A stretch of 64,000 nt of DNA from Pseudoxanthomonas kaohsiungensis (GTDB lineage: Bacteria; Pseudomonadota; Gammaproteobacteria; Xanthomonadales; Xanthomonadaceae): contig NZ_PDWO01000003.1 of NCBI RefSeq assembly GCF_010211765.1, positions 1 to 64,000 of the forward strand, written 5' to 3'. The notes beneath the pieces were generated by a model, which had not been told where the DNA came from, did no database searches, and saw only the letters and a program-made list of their open reading frames with translations. This document shows, one piece after another, positions 15,902 to 23,231 of the stretch. The position numbers and the translations under genes were made by a program. Position 1 is the stretch's first letter, and each line of letters opens with the position of its first letter.

Positions 15902-16720
15902 TCAGCGCAGCTGGCCGATCTGGATCGAATGCAGGCGGTCGCCGGCGATGCGCGCGGCGTCGGATTGCGGATAACGGCTGACGACCTGCTGCAGCGTCGC
16001 CTCGGCCCGTGCCACGTCGCCGTTGCCGAACTGGGACAGGCCGAGCTTGAGCAGCGCGCCGGGCGCCTTGTCGTGGGTCGGGTAGCGGCCGATCAGCGTT
16101 TCGAACTGCTGCGCGGCCAGGGTGTAGTTCTTGGTGGCGTAATAGCTCTCGCCCAGCCAGTACAGCGCGTTGGGCGCATAGATGCCGGCCGGCCAGGTGT
16201 CGATGAAGGCCTGGAACAGCTGGGCCGACTCGTCATAACGACCGGACTTCAGCGCGTCGAAGGCGATGTCGTAGGCGGCACGCTCGTCGCCGGCCTGGGC
16301 CAGCGAACCGGGGTCGCCATGCACGCGCGGTGCGGCTTCGGCCGCGGCGGGGGTGACGGTGCGGGTGGGCGCGCTCGCCGGTGCCGCGGAAGAAGCCGGC
16401 GCGTCGGTGGCAGCCGGCGGCGGCAGGGCACCGCCTTCCAGCCGGTTCAGCCGCCCGTCCAGGTCCAGGTACTGGTCCCGGTTGCGCTGCTGCAGCTGCT
16501 GGTTCTCGTGCTGGAGCTGCTCGATGGTCGAGCGCAGCGTCTGCACCTCGTTGCGCAGCTGCTCCATCTGGTTGAGCAGGTCCTGGTTGGCCTGGGTGTT
16601 GTTCGCCTGCAGTTCGAGGCGGGCGACCCGGTCGGCCAGGCTGAGCTTCTGCGCGTACGCGGGCGTGGCGGCCACGAGGGCCGCCACGACCAACATCCGC
16701 AGGGGATGCTTCAAGCGCAT
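15902..16720 (-). CDS. cpoB: Cell division coordinator CpoB (YbgF)
   Basis: CpoB is the periplasmic TolA/PBP1B-associated protein that couples Tol-driven constriction to septal peptidoglycan synthesis. The 272-residue protein has a signal peptide ending near ATPAYA, then a coiled coil (about 28-95) that trimerises in homologues. A Pro/Ala-rich linker follows, and tetratricopeptide repeats occupy the C-terminal half (YDIAFDALKSGRYDESAQLFQ and two further repeats). It is the last gene of the tol-pal row, four bases after pal, and is followed by REP pairs. Confidence 0.94.
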   Translation of the reverse strand: MRLKHPLRMLVVAALVAATPAYAQKLSLADRVARLELQANNTQANQDLLNQMEQLRNEVQTLRSTIEQLQHENQQLQQRNRDQYLDLDGRLNRLEGGALPPPAATDAPASSAAPASAPTRTVTPAAAEAAPRVHGDPGSLAQAGDERAAYDIAFDALKSGRYDESAQLFQAFIDTWPAGIYAPNALYWLGESYYATKNYTLAAQQFETLIGRYPTHDKAPGALLKLGLSQFGNGDVARAEATLQQVVSRYPQSDAARIAGDRLHSIQIGQLR

Positions 16721-16723
16721 GGA

Positions 16724-17233
16724 TCAGCGCGCGCTGTAGACGATCTCGACGCGACGGTTCTGCGCCCAGCAGGCCTCGGTCGACTCGGTGCACAGCGGAC
16801 GCTCTTCGCCGTAGCTGACCACGGTCAGCTGGCTGGCCGAACCACCGGCAGCCTGCAGCGCGGAGGACACGGCGTTGCCGCGGCGCTCGCCCAGGCCCAT
16901 GTTGTACTCGCGGCTGCCGCGCTCGTCGGTGTGGCCTTCCAGGGTCTGGCGCGAGGACGGACGGTCGCGCAGGTACTTGGCGTGGCAGGCGATCACGGCC
17001 TGGTATTCCGGCTTGACGGTGTACTGGTCGAAATCGAAGTGGATCACGCGCTGGCGCAGGCAGGCGTCGGTATCCAGGTCTTCCGGGCCATAGACGCCGT
17101 CATCGGCGACCGGGGCGGTCGGGGCGGTCGGGGTGGTCTCGGCGACCGGGGCTTCCTTGACCTTCTTGGAGCAGCCGGCCAGGGCGGCCACGGACAGCAG
17201 CGAAACCAACAGGACGCGGGTGGAGGAGTTCAT
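16724..17233 (-). CDS. pal: Peptidoglycan-associated lipoprotein Pal
   Basis: Pal anchors the outer membrane to peptidoglycan and is released by TolB during constriction. The 169-residue precursor has a lipobox LAGC with the lipidated Cys near residue 20, a short Pro/Ala linker, and an OmpA-like domain. The conserved stretch EGHTDERGSREYN carries the Asp and Arg that bind diaminopimelate. Two ATGs compete. AAGGA directly touches the first (17239) but lies six bases before the second (17233), so I chose 17233. Confidence 0.95.
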   Translation of the reverse strand: MNSSTRVLLVSLLSVAALAGCSKKVKEAPVAETTPTAPTAPVADDGVYGPEDLDTDACLRQRVIHFDFDQYTVKPEYQAVIACHAKYLRDRPSSRQTLEGHTDERGSREYNMGLGERRGNAVSSALQAAGGSASQLTVVSYGEERPLCTESTEACWAQNRRVEIVYSAR

Positions 17234-17315
17234 GATCATTCCTTGTGGTGCATTGGGTGGTGGTAGGGAAAAACAGGAACGGACGGTTCAACCGACGCAA
17301 TATTACAACTGAATT

Positions 17316-18632
17316 TTAACGGGCGCTGCGGTAGGGCGACCAGGCCGGCTCGCGCACGTCGCCGTCGGCCAGGACCAGGCGCTGGCGCACCCGGCCGTCG
17401 GCCGAAACGGCATAGAGCACCCCGCGCCCGCCCTCCCGCGCCGCGTACAGCAGCATGCTGGCATTGGGGGCGAAGCTGGGGGATTCGTCGAGGGAGCCGG
17501 TGGACACGGTGCTCCAGCGCGGCGAGCCGAGGCTGGAATCCATGATCGCGATCCGGTAGGTGTTGCCGGCGCCCTGGGCCACCGCGATCTTCTTGCCGTC
17601 GTAGGAAACGGACGGGGTGGCGTTGTAGTTGCCCTGGAAGGTGACGCGCGTCGCACTGCCGCCCGAGGACGGCACCTGGTAGATCTGCGGGCGGCCACCC
17701 CGGTCGGAGGTGAAGTAGATGGTGCCGCCGTCGGCGCTCCAGGTCGGCTCGGTGTCGATTCCGAAATGGTTGGTCAGTTGGGTCAGCTGCTTGCTGCCCA
17801 GGTCCATCACGTAGATCTCCGGATTGCCGCTGCGCGACAGGGCCATGGCCAGCCGGCGGCCATCCGGGGAGAACGAGGGCGCGCCGTTGATGCCGCGGAA
17901 GCTGGAGACCAGCTCGCGGGCGCCGGAGGCGATGTCCTGCACGTAGATGGAGGAGTTGCCGCGCTCGAAGCTGACGTAGGCCAGCTTGCGGCCGTCCGGG
18001 CTCCAGGCCGGCGACAGCAGCGGCTCGGCCGAGCGGACCACGACCTGCGGGTTCCAGCCGTCGGCGTCGGCGACGTTGAGCGCGAAGCGCATGTCCTTGC
18101 CCGTGCCGCTGGCGGTGACATAGGCCACCCGGGTCCAGAACGCGCCGCGCACGCCGGTGATCTTCTCGTAGATGGCGTCGGCGATCTGGTGGGCGGCGTC
18201 GCGGGTGGCGTTGGGCCGGGCGGTGATGGCCAGGCCCAGCAGGCGCTCGGCCTTGGCCACGTCGAACAGCTCGTACTCGACCCGGTAGCCGCCGTCGCCG
18301 GCGTCGAGCACGCGGCCGACCACGATGTAGTCCTGCTTGAGCTGCTTCCAGGTGGCGTAGTTGATCTCGCCGCCGCGGGTCGGCTTCTCGAGGATCTGCG
18401 CTTCCGGCAGGGTGCGGAACACCCCGGACCGGGCCAGGTCGTCGCGCACCACCTTGGCGATGTCGGTCGGCGGCGGGGTCCCGCTGCCCTGGTAGGGCAT
18501 CGGCACCACGGTGATCGGCAGGGCCGAGGCGTTGCCACCGACGATGTCGATCTCCAGGCCCTGCTGGGCCGAGGCCACGAACGGCAGCAGGAGGAAGGCG
18601 AGCAGGGCGAACCAGCGCAGGGGAGTCTTCAT
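17316..18632 (-). CDS. tolB: Tol-Pal system beta-propeller protein TolB
   Basis: TolB is the periplasmic partner of Pal and TolA. The 438-residue precursor has a clear signal peptide ([23 protein letters not shown]). An N-terminal domain to about residue 165 is followed by WD40-like repeats, each containing a variant of [17 protein letters not shown] 18632 matches the family length (E. coli 430), and upstream codons are not needed. It lies upstream of pal on the minus strand and downstream of tolA, but is separated from tolA by an expanded three-unit repeat. Confidence 0.95.
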   Translation of the reverse strand: MKTPLRWFALLAFLLLPFVASAQQGLEIDIVGGNASALPITVVPMPYQGSGTPPPTDIAKVVRDDLARSGVFRTLPEAQILEKPTRGGEINYATWKQLKQDYIVVGRVLDAGDGGYRVEYELFDVAKAERLLGLAITARPNATRDAAHQIADAIYEKITGVRGAFWTRVAYVTASGTGKDMRFALNVADADGWNPQVVVRSAEPLLSPAWSPDGRKLAYVSFERGNSSIYVQDIASGARELVSSFRGINGAPSFSPDGRRLAMALSRSGNPEIYVMDLGSKQLTQLTNHFGIDTEPTWSADGGTIYFTSDRGGRPQIYQVPSSGGSATRVTFQGNYNATPSVSYDGKKIAVAQGAGNTYRIAIMDSSLGSPRWSTVSTGSLDESPSFAPNASMLLYAAREGGRGVLYAVSADGRVRQRLVLADGDVREPAWSPYRSAR

Positions 18633-18749
18633 GGGCAAGCGGTCGGGCATCCGGTGCGGGTCGAAAGGAATAGCAGCGTGCGCGTGAACATTTTCGCAAT
18701 CATGAACGAAAACGGCGTGAAAGGTCGGGGGTAGCCCGGACCGCACGGT

Positions 18750-19199
18750 TGTAGGAGCCGATTCATCGGCGACCCGAGGCGGCTGGGATGGCGATGGGCC
18801 ATCGCGACCCATGGCACCGCGGTCGCCCATGAGGATGGGCTCCTACACGCACACACACATGCACCGGCCGGGCCCAGCGGTCCCGGGCCTCGAAGTAGCG
18901 TCAGCATGCACCAGGGCGACGCTCCTGTAGGAGCCGATTCATCGGCGACCCGAGGCGGCTGGGATGCCGATGGGCCATCGCGACCCATGGCACCGCGGTC
19001 GCCCATGAGGATGGGCTCCTACACGCACACACACATGCACCGGCCGGGCCCAGCGGTCCCGGGCCTCGAAGTAGCGTCAGCATGCACCAGGGCGACACTC
19101 TTGTAGGAGCCGATTCATCGGCGACCCGAGGCGGCTGGGATGCCGACGGGCCATCGCGACCCATGGCACCGCGGTCGCCCATGAGGATGGGCTCCTACA
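18750..19199. repeat. Three-unit tandem REP array between tolA and tolB, carrying copies of the tolA 3' end
   Basis: Three nearly identical G/C-oriented REP pairs (18750-18847, 18926-19023, 19102-19199) repeat with a period of 176 bp. The 78-base linkers include a stretch (18859-18904 and 19035-19080) matching the last ~46 bases around the tolA stop codon (19209-19256) with few differences. The duplicated copies have lost the stop codon (TCA to CCA on the plus strand). CAC microsatellite-like runs adjoin the REPs. The array therefore arose by tandem duplication of a REP plus the tail of tolA. Confidence 0.9.
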
Positions 19200-19223
19200 C
19201 ACACAGACATGCACCGGTCGGGC

Positions 19224-20219
19224 TCAGCGGTCCTGGGCCTCGAAGTTGAGCGTCAGGTTGCGCTGGAACACGTTCTCGAACCCGCGGTAGGGCAAGGGCT
19301 GGGCGCGGAGGACGGCGGCCTCGAGCGAGCGGCGGCCCGCGTCGTCGAACGGACAGCCCGCCTGCACCTGGACGTCGATCACCTCGCCGCCCGGCAGCTG
19401 GCGGATCGATACGCGGCAGCGCTGGCCCAGCGGCACGGTGTCGGGCCGGATCCACTGCGCGGTCACCGCCTGCTGGATCGCCGCGGCGTACTTGGCGGTC
19501 AGATCCTCGCTGGTGCCGCCCTGCCCCGGCGTGCCCTGGCTGGGCGTGGCCGCAGCGGCCTGCCGCTGCTGCACCTGCTGCAACTGGCGCAGCTTCTGCT
19601 CGGCCAGTTCGGCCTGGCGGGCGGCCTGCTCGCGTTGCCTGCGGATCTCGGCCAGCTTCTTCTGCCGTTCGGCTTCCTCGGCCTGCGCCGCCAGCCGGCG
19701 CTGGTTCTCGGCGGCCTTCTGCTTCTCGCGCTCTTCGGTCAGGTCGACCTGCTCCTGGCGGCGGCGCTCTTCCTGTTCGCGCTCGGCCTTCTCTTGGGCG
19801 ATCGCATCGCGGCGCGCGGCGTCCTGGTCGACGGTGTCCGGCTCGGGAATGAACTCCTGGGCCTGCTGCTGCGGCGCCACCACCGCATCCTGCGGCCGCG
19901 GTTCGGGCAGCGGCTGCGGCGGTGGCACGGTTTCCTCCGGCGCCAGCTCGGTCATCGGCTGCGGCAACGGTTCCGGCTCGGGCTTGGGCGCGTCCTCGGC
20001 GCGCTGCTGCGCGGCGGCGATATCGGACGCCGACATCACCAGCGAAGCCTCGATCACCGGCGAGCCGGCCGCCGGCTCCACCTGCCGCTGCGGCGACCAC
20101 CACCAGGCCACCCAGAACAGCAGCGCGACCAGCAGGTGCAGGGCGACCGCCAGCGCGAACGGGCCGGCCAGCCCGCCCTCGCGGTCGCCGGGATGGCGGT
20201 AGAAGGCGTCAGCGTGCAT
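19224..20219 (-). CDS. tolA: Cell envelope integrity protein TolA
   Basis: TolA is the inner-membrane protein that spans the periplasm and transmits the TolQR proton-motive force to Pal/TolB. The 331-residue protein has one N-terminal transmembrane segment (about 20-42), a Pro/Gln/Glu-rich stretch, and a long charged coiled coil rich in Glu, Arg, Gln and Ala (about 130-240). A C-terminal globular domain carries the conserved pair of cysteines (RCRVSI and AGCPFD). ATG 20219 overlaps tolR by 11 bases; an in-frame GTG at 20225 is the alternative. Its 3' end has been copied twice downstream. Confidence 0.93.
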   Translation of the reverse strand: MHADAFYRHPGDREGGLAGPFALAVALHLLVALLFWVAWWWSPQRQVEPAAGSPVIEASLVMSASDIAAAQQRAEDAPKPEPEPLPQPMTELAPEETVPPPQPLPEPRPQDAVVAPQQQAQEFIPEPDTVDQDAARRDAIAQEKAEREQEERRRQEQVDLTEEREKQKAAENQRRLAAQAEEAERQKKLAEIRRQREQAARQAELAEQKLRQLQQVQQRQAAAATPSQGTPGQGGTSEDLTAKYAAAIQQAVTAQWIRPDTVPLGQRCRVSIRQLPGGEVIDVQVQAGCPFDDAGRRSLEAAVLRAQPLPYRGFENVFQRNLTLNFEAQDR

Positions 20220-20646
20220 TGCCACCCGGCTGGCTCATCAGGCTCACCCGCGGCACGCCGGCCTGCTGGACCAGGACCATCGTGTCCATGACCTTCTGGT
20301 ACTCGGTCACGCCCGGCGCGGCGACGAACACCGGCACGTCCTTGTTCTGGGCGACGAAGGCGGCCAGGCGCGCGGTCAGCTCGGTGGCGTCGATGCCCTC
20401 GGGCTTGCCGCCCTGCAGGGTCAGGAAATAGCGCCCCTCGGCGTCGACGGTGACGATCACCGGGTCCTTCTTGCTGTCCACCGCTCGCGCCTGCGACTGC
20501 GGCAGGTCCACGTCCACGCTCAGGCTCAGCAGCGGCGCGGTGACCATGAAGATGATCAGCAGCACGAGCATCACGTCGATGTACGGCACGACGTTGATCT
20601 CGGACTTGAGCTTGCGGCGCTTGTGGCGGGTCATCCCGGTGGTCAT
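20209..20646 (-). CDS. tolR: Proton-channel subunit TolR
   Basis: TolR is a 145-residue ExbD-like protein with one transmembrane segment (about 20-42). The proton-conducting Asp sits in PYIDVMLVLL near residue 24, followed by a periplasmic domain. It works with TolQ as the Tol motor. Its ribosome-binding site (CAGGAAAG before ATG) is contributed by the edge of a palindromic element that fills the gap to tolQ. Confidence 0.95.
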   Translation of the reverse strand: MTTGMTRHKRRKLKSEINVVPYIDVMLVLLIIFMVTAPLLSLSVDVDLPQSQARAVDSKKDPVIVTVDAEGRYFLTLQGGKPEGIDATELTARLAAFVAQNKDVPVFVAAPGVTEYQKVMDTMVLVQQAGVPRVSLMSQPGGNAR

Positions 20647-20652
20647 GGGCTT

Positions 20653-20700
20653 TCCTGTTGAATCCCCGCACAGGGATGTGCGGGCTCTTGCGAAGGACTC
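20653..20700 (-). repeat. Twin-hairpin GGA-loop element between tolQ and tolR
   Basis: On the plus strand, CCCGCACA and TGTGCGGG form a stem around GGGA, and a second hairpin GCGA-AGGA-CTCGC follows. The element closely matches one at 44423-44476 in murG over about 50 bases. It almost fills the 57-base tolQ-tolR gap and ends in the tolR ribosome-binding site. The plus-strand loop region ACAGGGATGT fits the CsrA/RsmA consensus, but the tol mRNA is the minus strand. Confidence 0.75.
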
Positions 20701-20703
20701 GCG

Positions 20704-21480
20704 TTATTCATCCATGCCGGCCTGGCGCTGCAGGATCGAGCTGAACTCGTCGGAGAAGCTCTCGTAGCGCTGCGACAGCCGGTCCACGCGGGTGGTGTAG
20801 CGGTTGTAGGCCCACACCGCCGGGATCGCCACGAACAGGCCGATGGCGGTGGCGAACAGCGCCTCGGAAATGCCCGGCGCCACCGAGGCGATGCCGACCT
20901 GGGCGCCCTGGCTGACCATGTCGTGCATGGTCACCATGATCCCGAACACGGTACCGACCAGGCCCACGTACGGCGCGGTCGAGCCGATGTTGGCCAGCAG
21001 TTCGAGATTGCGCTCCAGCGCGCCAACCTCGCGGGTGTAGGCCACGCGCATCGCCCGCTGCGCGCCTTCCAGCTGCGCGCGCGGGTCATGCCGGCGCTTG
21101 TCGCGCAGGCGGGTGAACTCGCGGAAGCCGGCCTCGAAGATCGCCTCCAGGCCGCCGACCACGCGGTTGCGGTCGGTCGCCGAGGCGTACAGCTTGCCCA
21201 GCTCGGCGCCGGACCAGAACCGGTTCTCGAACTCGTCGGCCTCCTGGTCGGCGGCCTTGAAGCTGCGCAGCTTGCGGAAAATGATCACCCAGCTGATCAG
21301 CGAGCCGGCCAGCAGCAGCAGCACGATCAGCTTGACCGGCAGGCTGGCGCGCAGCATCAGGTCCAGGTAGTTGATGCCGCCATGCGCAGCGGTGGCTGCG
21401 GCACCGGCCGCGGCGGCGGCCGCCTCTTCCGGCAGCGCCTCCACCACGGTGGCCACCAGGGCCAGGATCGATCCGGTCAT
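20704..21480 (-). CDS. tolQ: Proton-channel subunit TolQ
   Basis: TolQ is a 258-residue ExbB/MotA-type inner-membrane protein with three transmembrane segments (about 32-55, 160-185 and 200-225) and a cytoplasmic loop. The hallmark motif GSTAPYVGLVGTVFGIM contributes to the proton path. The ribosome-binding site AGGAA lies about nine bases before ATG. It stands between ybgC and tolR. Confidence 0.95.
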   Translation of the reverse strand: MTGSILALVATVVEALPEEAAAAAAGAAATAAHGGINYLDLMLRASLPVKLIVLLLLAGSLISWVIIFRKLRSFKAADQEADEFENRFWSGAELGKLYASATDRNRVVGGLEAIFEAGFREFTRLRDKRRHDPRAQLEGAQRAMRVAYTREVGALERNLELLANIGSTAPYVGLVGTVFGIMVTMHDMVSQGAQVGIASVAPGISEALFATAIGLFVAIPAVWAYNRYTTRVDRLSQRYESFSDEFSSILQRQAGMDE

Positions 21481-21571
21481 CCTTCCGTTTCCTCTCTCGG
21501 TTCTGTTGTCTGTTGCGGTGGACCGCCCGGGGCGGGTTGCAGGCCGGTGCCGGGTGGCCCCTGGCGAGGGG

Positions 21572-21982
21572 TCACTCCCTGCGACCGTCCTGCAGCGATT
21601 TCAGTTCCTGGTACAGCGACTCCTCCACCGGGCAGGGGCGGAAGTCCTCCGCCCGCAGGGCGGCGACCTTGACCTCGGCCGCCAGCAGCAGTTCCTCCCC
21701 GCGCAGGATGCGCTGGGTGAAGACCACGCTGGCGCGGCCGACGCGGGCCACCTCCGCGGTGACCTCGAGCAGGTCGTCCAGCCGCGCCGGGCGCAGGAAG
21801 TCCAGCCGCATCGAATGCACCGCGAACACCAGCCCGGCCTGCTGCAGCGTCTGCTGGCCCCGGCCCATGGCCCGCAACGCATCGCTGCGGGCCCGTTCCA
21901 GGAACGCGACGTAACGGGCGTGGTAGACCACGCCACCGGCGTCGGTATCTTCCCAGTAAACGCGTATCGGAATGCTGAACAT
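21572..21982 (-). CDS. ybgC: Tol-Pal-associated acyl-CoA thioesterase YbgC
   Basis: YbgC is a hot-dog-fold thioesterase conserved as the first gene of tol-pal operons, thought to act on acyl-CoA or acyl-ACP near phospholipid synthesis. The 136-residue protein carries YWEDTDAGGVVYHARYVAF, including the catalytic Asp. ATG 21982 (MFSIPIRVYW) fits the family length; the longer frame upstream is not conserved in character. A REP array begins about 94 bases upstream, so the operon promoter should lie within that interval. Confidence 0.93.
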   Translation of the reverse strand: MFSIPIRVYWEDTDAGGVVYHARYVAFLERARSDALRAMGRGQQTLQQAGLVFAVHSMRLDFLRPARLDDLLEVTAEVARVGRASVVFTQRILRGEELLLAAEVKVAALRAEDFRPCPVEESLYQELKSLQDGRRE

Positions 21983-22075
21983 CGGCGGGCCGTATCGGAT
22001 CGACCCGCAAAGCATGACCGCTGCCCGCTTTCGCGGCCAGCCCTGGGGCTTCCGTATCGGCAGCCGCATCGCTTG

Positions 22076-22526
22076 TCGCAGGAGCCCATCCTCATGGGCG
22101 CCCCCCCGCGGCCCGCAGATTCGATCGCTCGCCCGCCGTCTCCCCGCCTCGGGTCGCCGATGAATCGGCTCCTACAAAGAGCAGCGCCGATTCCTGTAGG
22201 AGCCCATCTTCATGGGCGCCCCCCGCGCGGCCCGCAGATTCGATCGCTCGCCCGCCGTCTCCCCGCCTCGGGTCGCCGATGAATCGGCTCCTACAAAGAG
22301 CAGCACCGATTCCTGTAGGAGCCCATCTTCATGGGCGCCCCCGCGCGGCCGGCAGATTCGATCGCTCGCCCGCCCTCCCCGCCTCGGGTCGCCGATGAAT
22401 CGGCTCCTACAAAGAGCGGCACCGATTCCTGTAGGAGCCCATCCTCATGGGCGGCCCCGCGCGGCCGGCAACTCGATGGCTCCCCCGCGCTCCCCGCCCC
22501 AGTCGCCGGTGAACCGGCCCCCTACA
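22076..22526. repeat. Four-unit REP array adjoining the RAYT gene, C/G orientation
   Basis: Four tandem pairs (22076-22176, 22195-22295, 22314-22411, 22430-22526) have starts spaced 119, 119 and 116 bases apart. The spacer, rich in C runs and containing GCAGATTCGATCGCTCG, is shared among the units. The G-type right halves are the short-loop form (GCCGATGAATCGGC). The first unit has lost its left GTAG head. The last right head supplies the stop codon of the RAYT gene. This is the typical arrangement of a RAYT and its target REPs. Confidence 0.92.
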
Positions 22527-22998
22527 GGAACGCGCTGTCCCAGAAGGGGTAGTCGCCAATGCGCTCCACCAGGCCTGCACGCACCGGATTGGCAATGATG
22601 TAGCGCGCAACGACGAACAGGTCGTCCTCGCAACGGAGTGCGCGGTCATGGAAGGCAGGCTCCCAGAGGGGGCCGGCACGGGCCAGCATCCGGTTGGCCC
22701 GGACCCCGGAGGCGGCCTTGAGCCGCGACACCACCCGCTCCAGCGGCATGCACTCGCCCATCTGCAGCAGCCAGTGCCCGTGATCCGGCATCAGCACCCA
22801 GGCCAGCAGCCGCGCATCGGCCAGCGCGACCTGCTGGTGGAACGCCCGCACCGCCTCGCATCCGACGTGGAAATCGGCGAACCATGGGCGACGCCCGAGC
22901 GTGCTCGCGGTGACGTGGTAGACCTGCCCCGGCAACGACACCCGTCCGCGCCGCAGCGCGCGGTGCCCCCGGAAGCGGTCGTCGACATGCATGTCCAT
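22522..22998 (-). CDS. REP-associated tyrosine transposase (RAYT, Y1/HUH family)
   Basis: This 158-residue protein is an HUH single-strand nuclease related to IS200/IS605 transposases. Such enzymes bind and cut REP hairpins preceded by a GTAG-like tetranucleotide. The N-terminus has the family entry motif LPGQVYHVTAS. The metal-binding HUH motif is DHGHWL near residue 91, and the presumed nucleophile Tyr lies in ARYIIANPVRAGLVE near 136. Both catalytic motifs look intact. It is flanked by GTAG REPs on both sides and its own TAG stop is the head of one of them. No terminal inverted repeats of a classic insertion sequence are seen. ATG 22998 has no obvious ribosome-binding site; an ATG two codons on is also possible. 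Confidence 0.92.
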   Translation of the reverse strand: MDMHVDDRFRGHRALRRGRVSLPGQVYHVTASTLGRRPWFADFHVGCEAVRAFHQQVALADARLLAWVLMPDHGHWLLQMGECMPLERVVSRLKAASGVRANRMLARAGPLWEPAFHDRALRCEDDLFVVARYIIANPVRAGLVERIGDYPFWDSAFL

Positions 22999-23054
22999 GG
23001 CGCCAGCGTGCCGGACGCCGCCAGCCCACCCCAGCAGGCTGCACCGTGCGCGCC

Positions 23055-23085
23055 TGTAGGAATTCGCCGTCGCGGGCAGTGCCGA
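23055..23085. repeat. Degenerate single REP upstream of the RAYT gene
   Basis: TGTAGGAATTCGCCGTCGCGG keeps the GTAGGA head, but the hairpin is broken. It has no inverted partner and is probably a decayed copy. Confidence 0.45.
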
Positions 23086-23097
23086 CCGTCCTCGGCC

Positions 23098-23106
23098 AAA
23101 AAAAAA
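23098..23106 (-). terminator. T9 tract downstream of pilB, next to a REP pair
   Basis: On the minus strand, nine T residues follow the GC-rich run GGGGGCGCGGG and the REP pair 23119-23219, about 125 bases after the pilB stop. This could end pilB transcription with help from REP hairpins. The nearest strong stem is about 20 bases from the T tract, so the call is tentative. Confidence 0.4.
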
Positions 23107-23118
23107 CCCGCGCCCCCT

Positions 23119-23219
23119 TGTAGGAGCCCATCCTCATGGGCGACACGGGCGCATCGGATCGCGGGACGCCCCGGGCACGCCAATCGGCGTCGGGTCGCCG
23201 ATGAAGATCGGCTCCTACA
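23119..23219. repeat. REP pair between the RAYT gene and pilB, C/G orientation
   Basis: Both heads and stems are intact (GCCCAT left, GCCGAT right). The spacer beginning ACGGGCGCATCGGATCGCGG resembles those at 30488-30827, which supports a shared ancestor. It lies 12 bases after the pilB stop codon. Confidence 0.9.
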
Positions 23220-23231
23220 ACAGCGCCGCGA

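Noticed and set aside
20653-20700. RsmA control of the tolR leader
   Set aside because: The GGA motif is on the strand opposite to the tol mRNA, where the loop reads TCCC; only an antisense transcript could carry it.
22076-22526. CRISPR-like appearance of regularly spaced repeats, also at 30488 and 35662
   Set aside because: The repeats are inverted REP hairpins with duplicated, not unique, spacers inside an array, and there are no cas genes.
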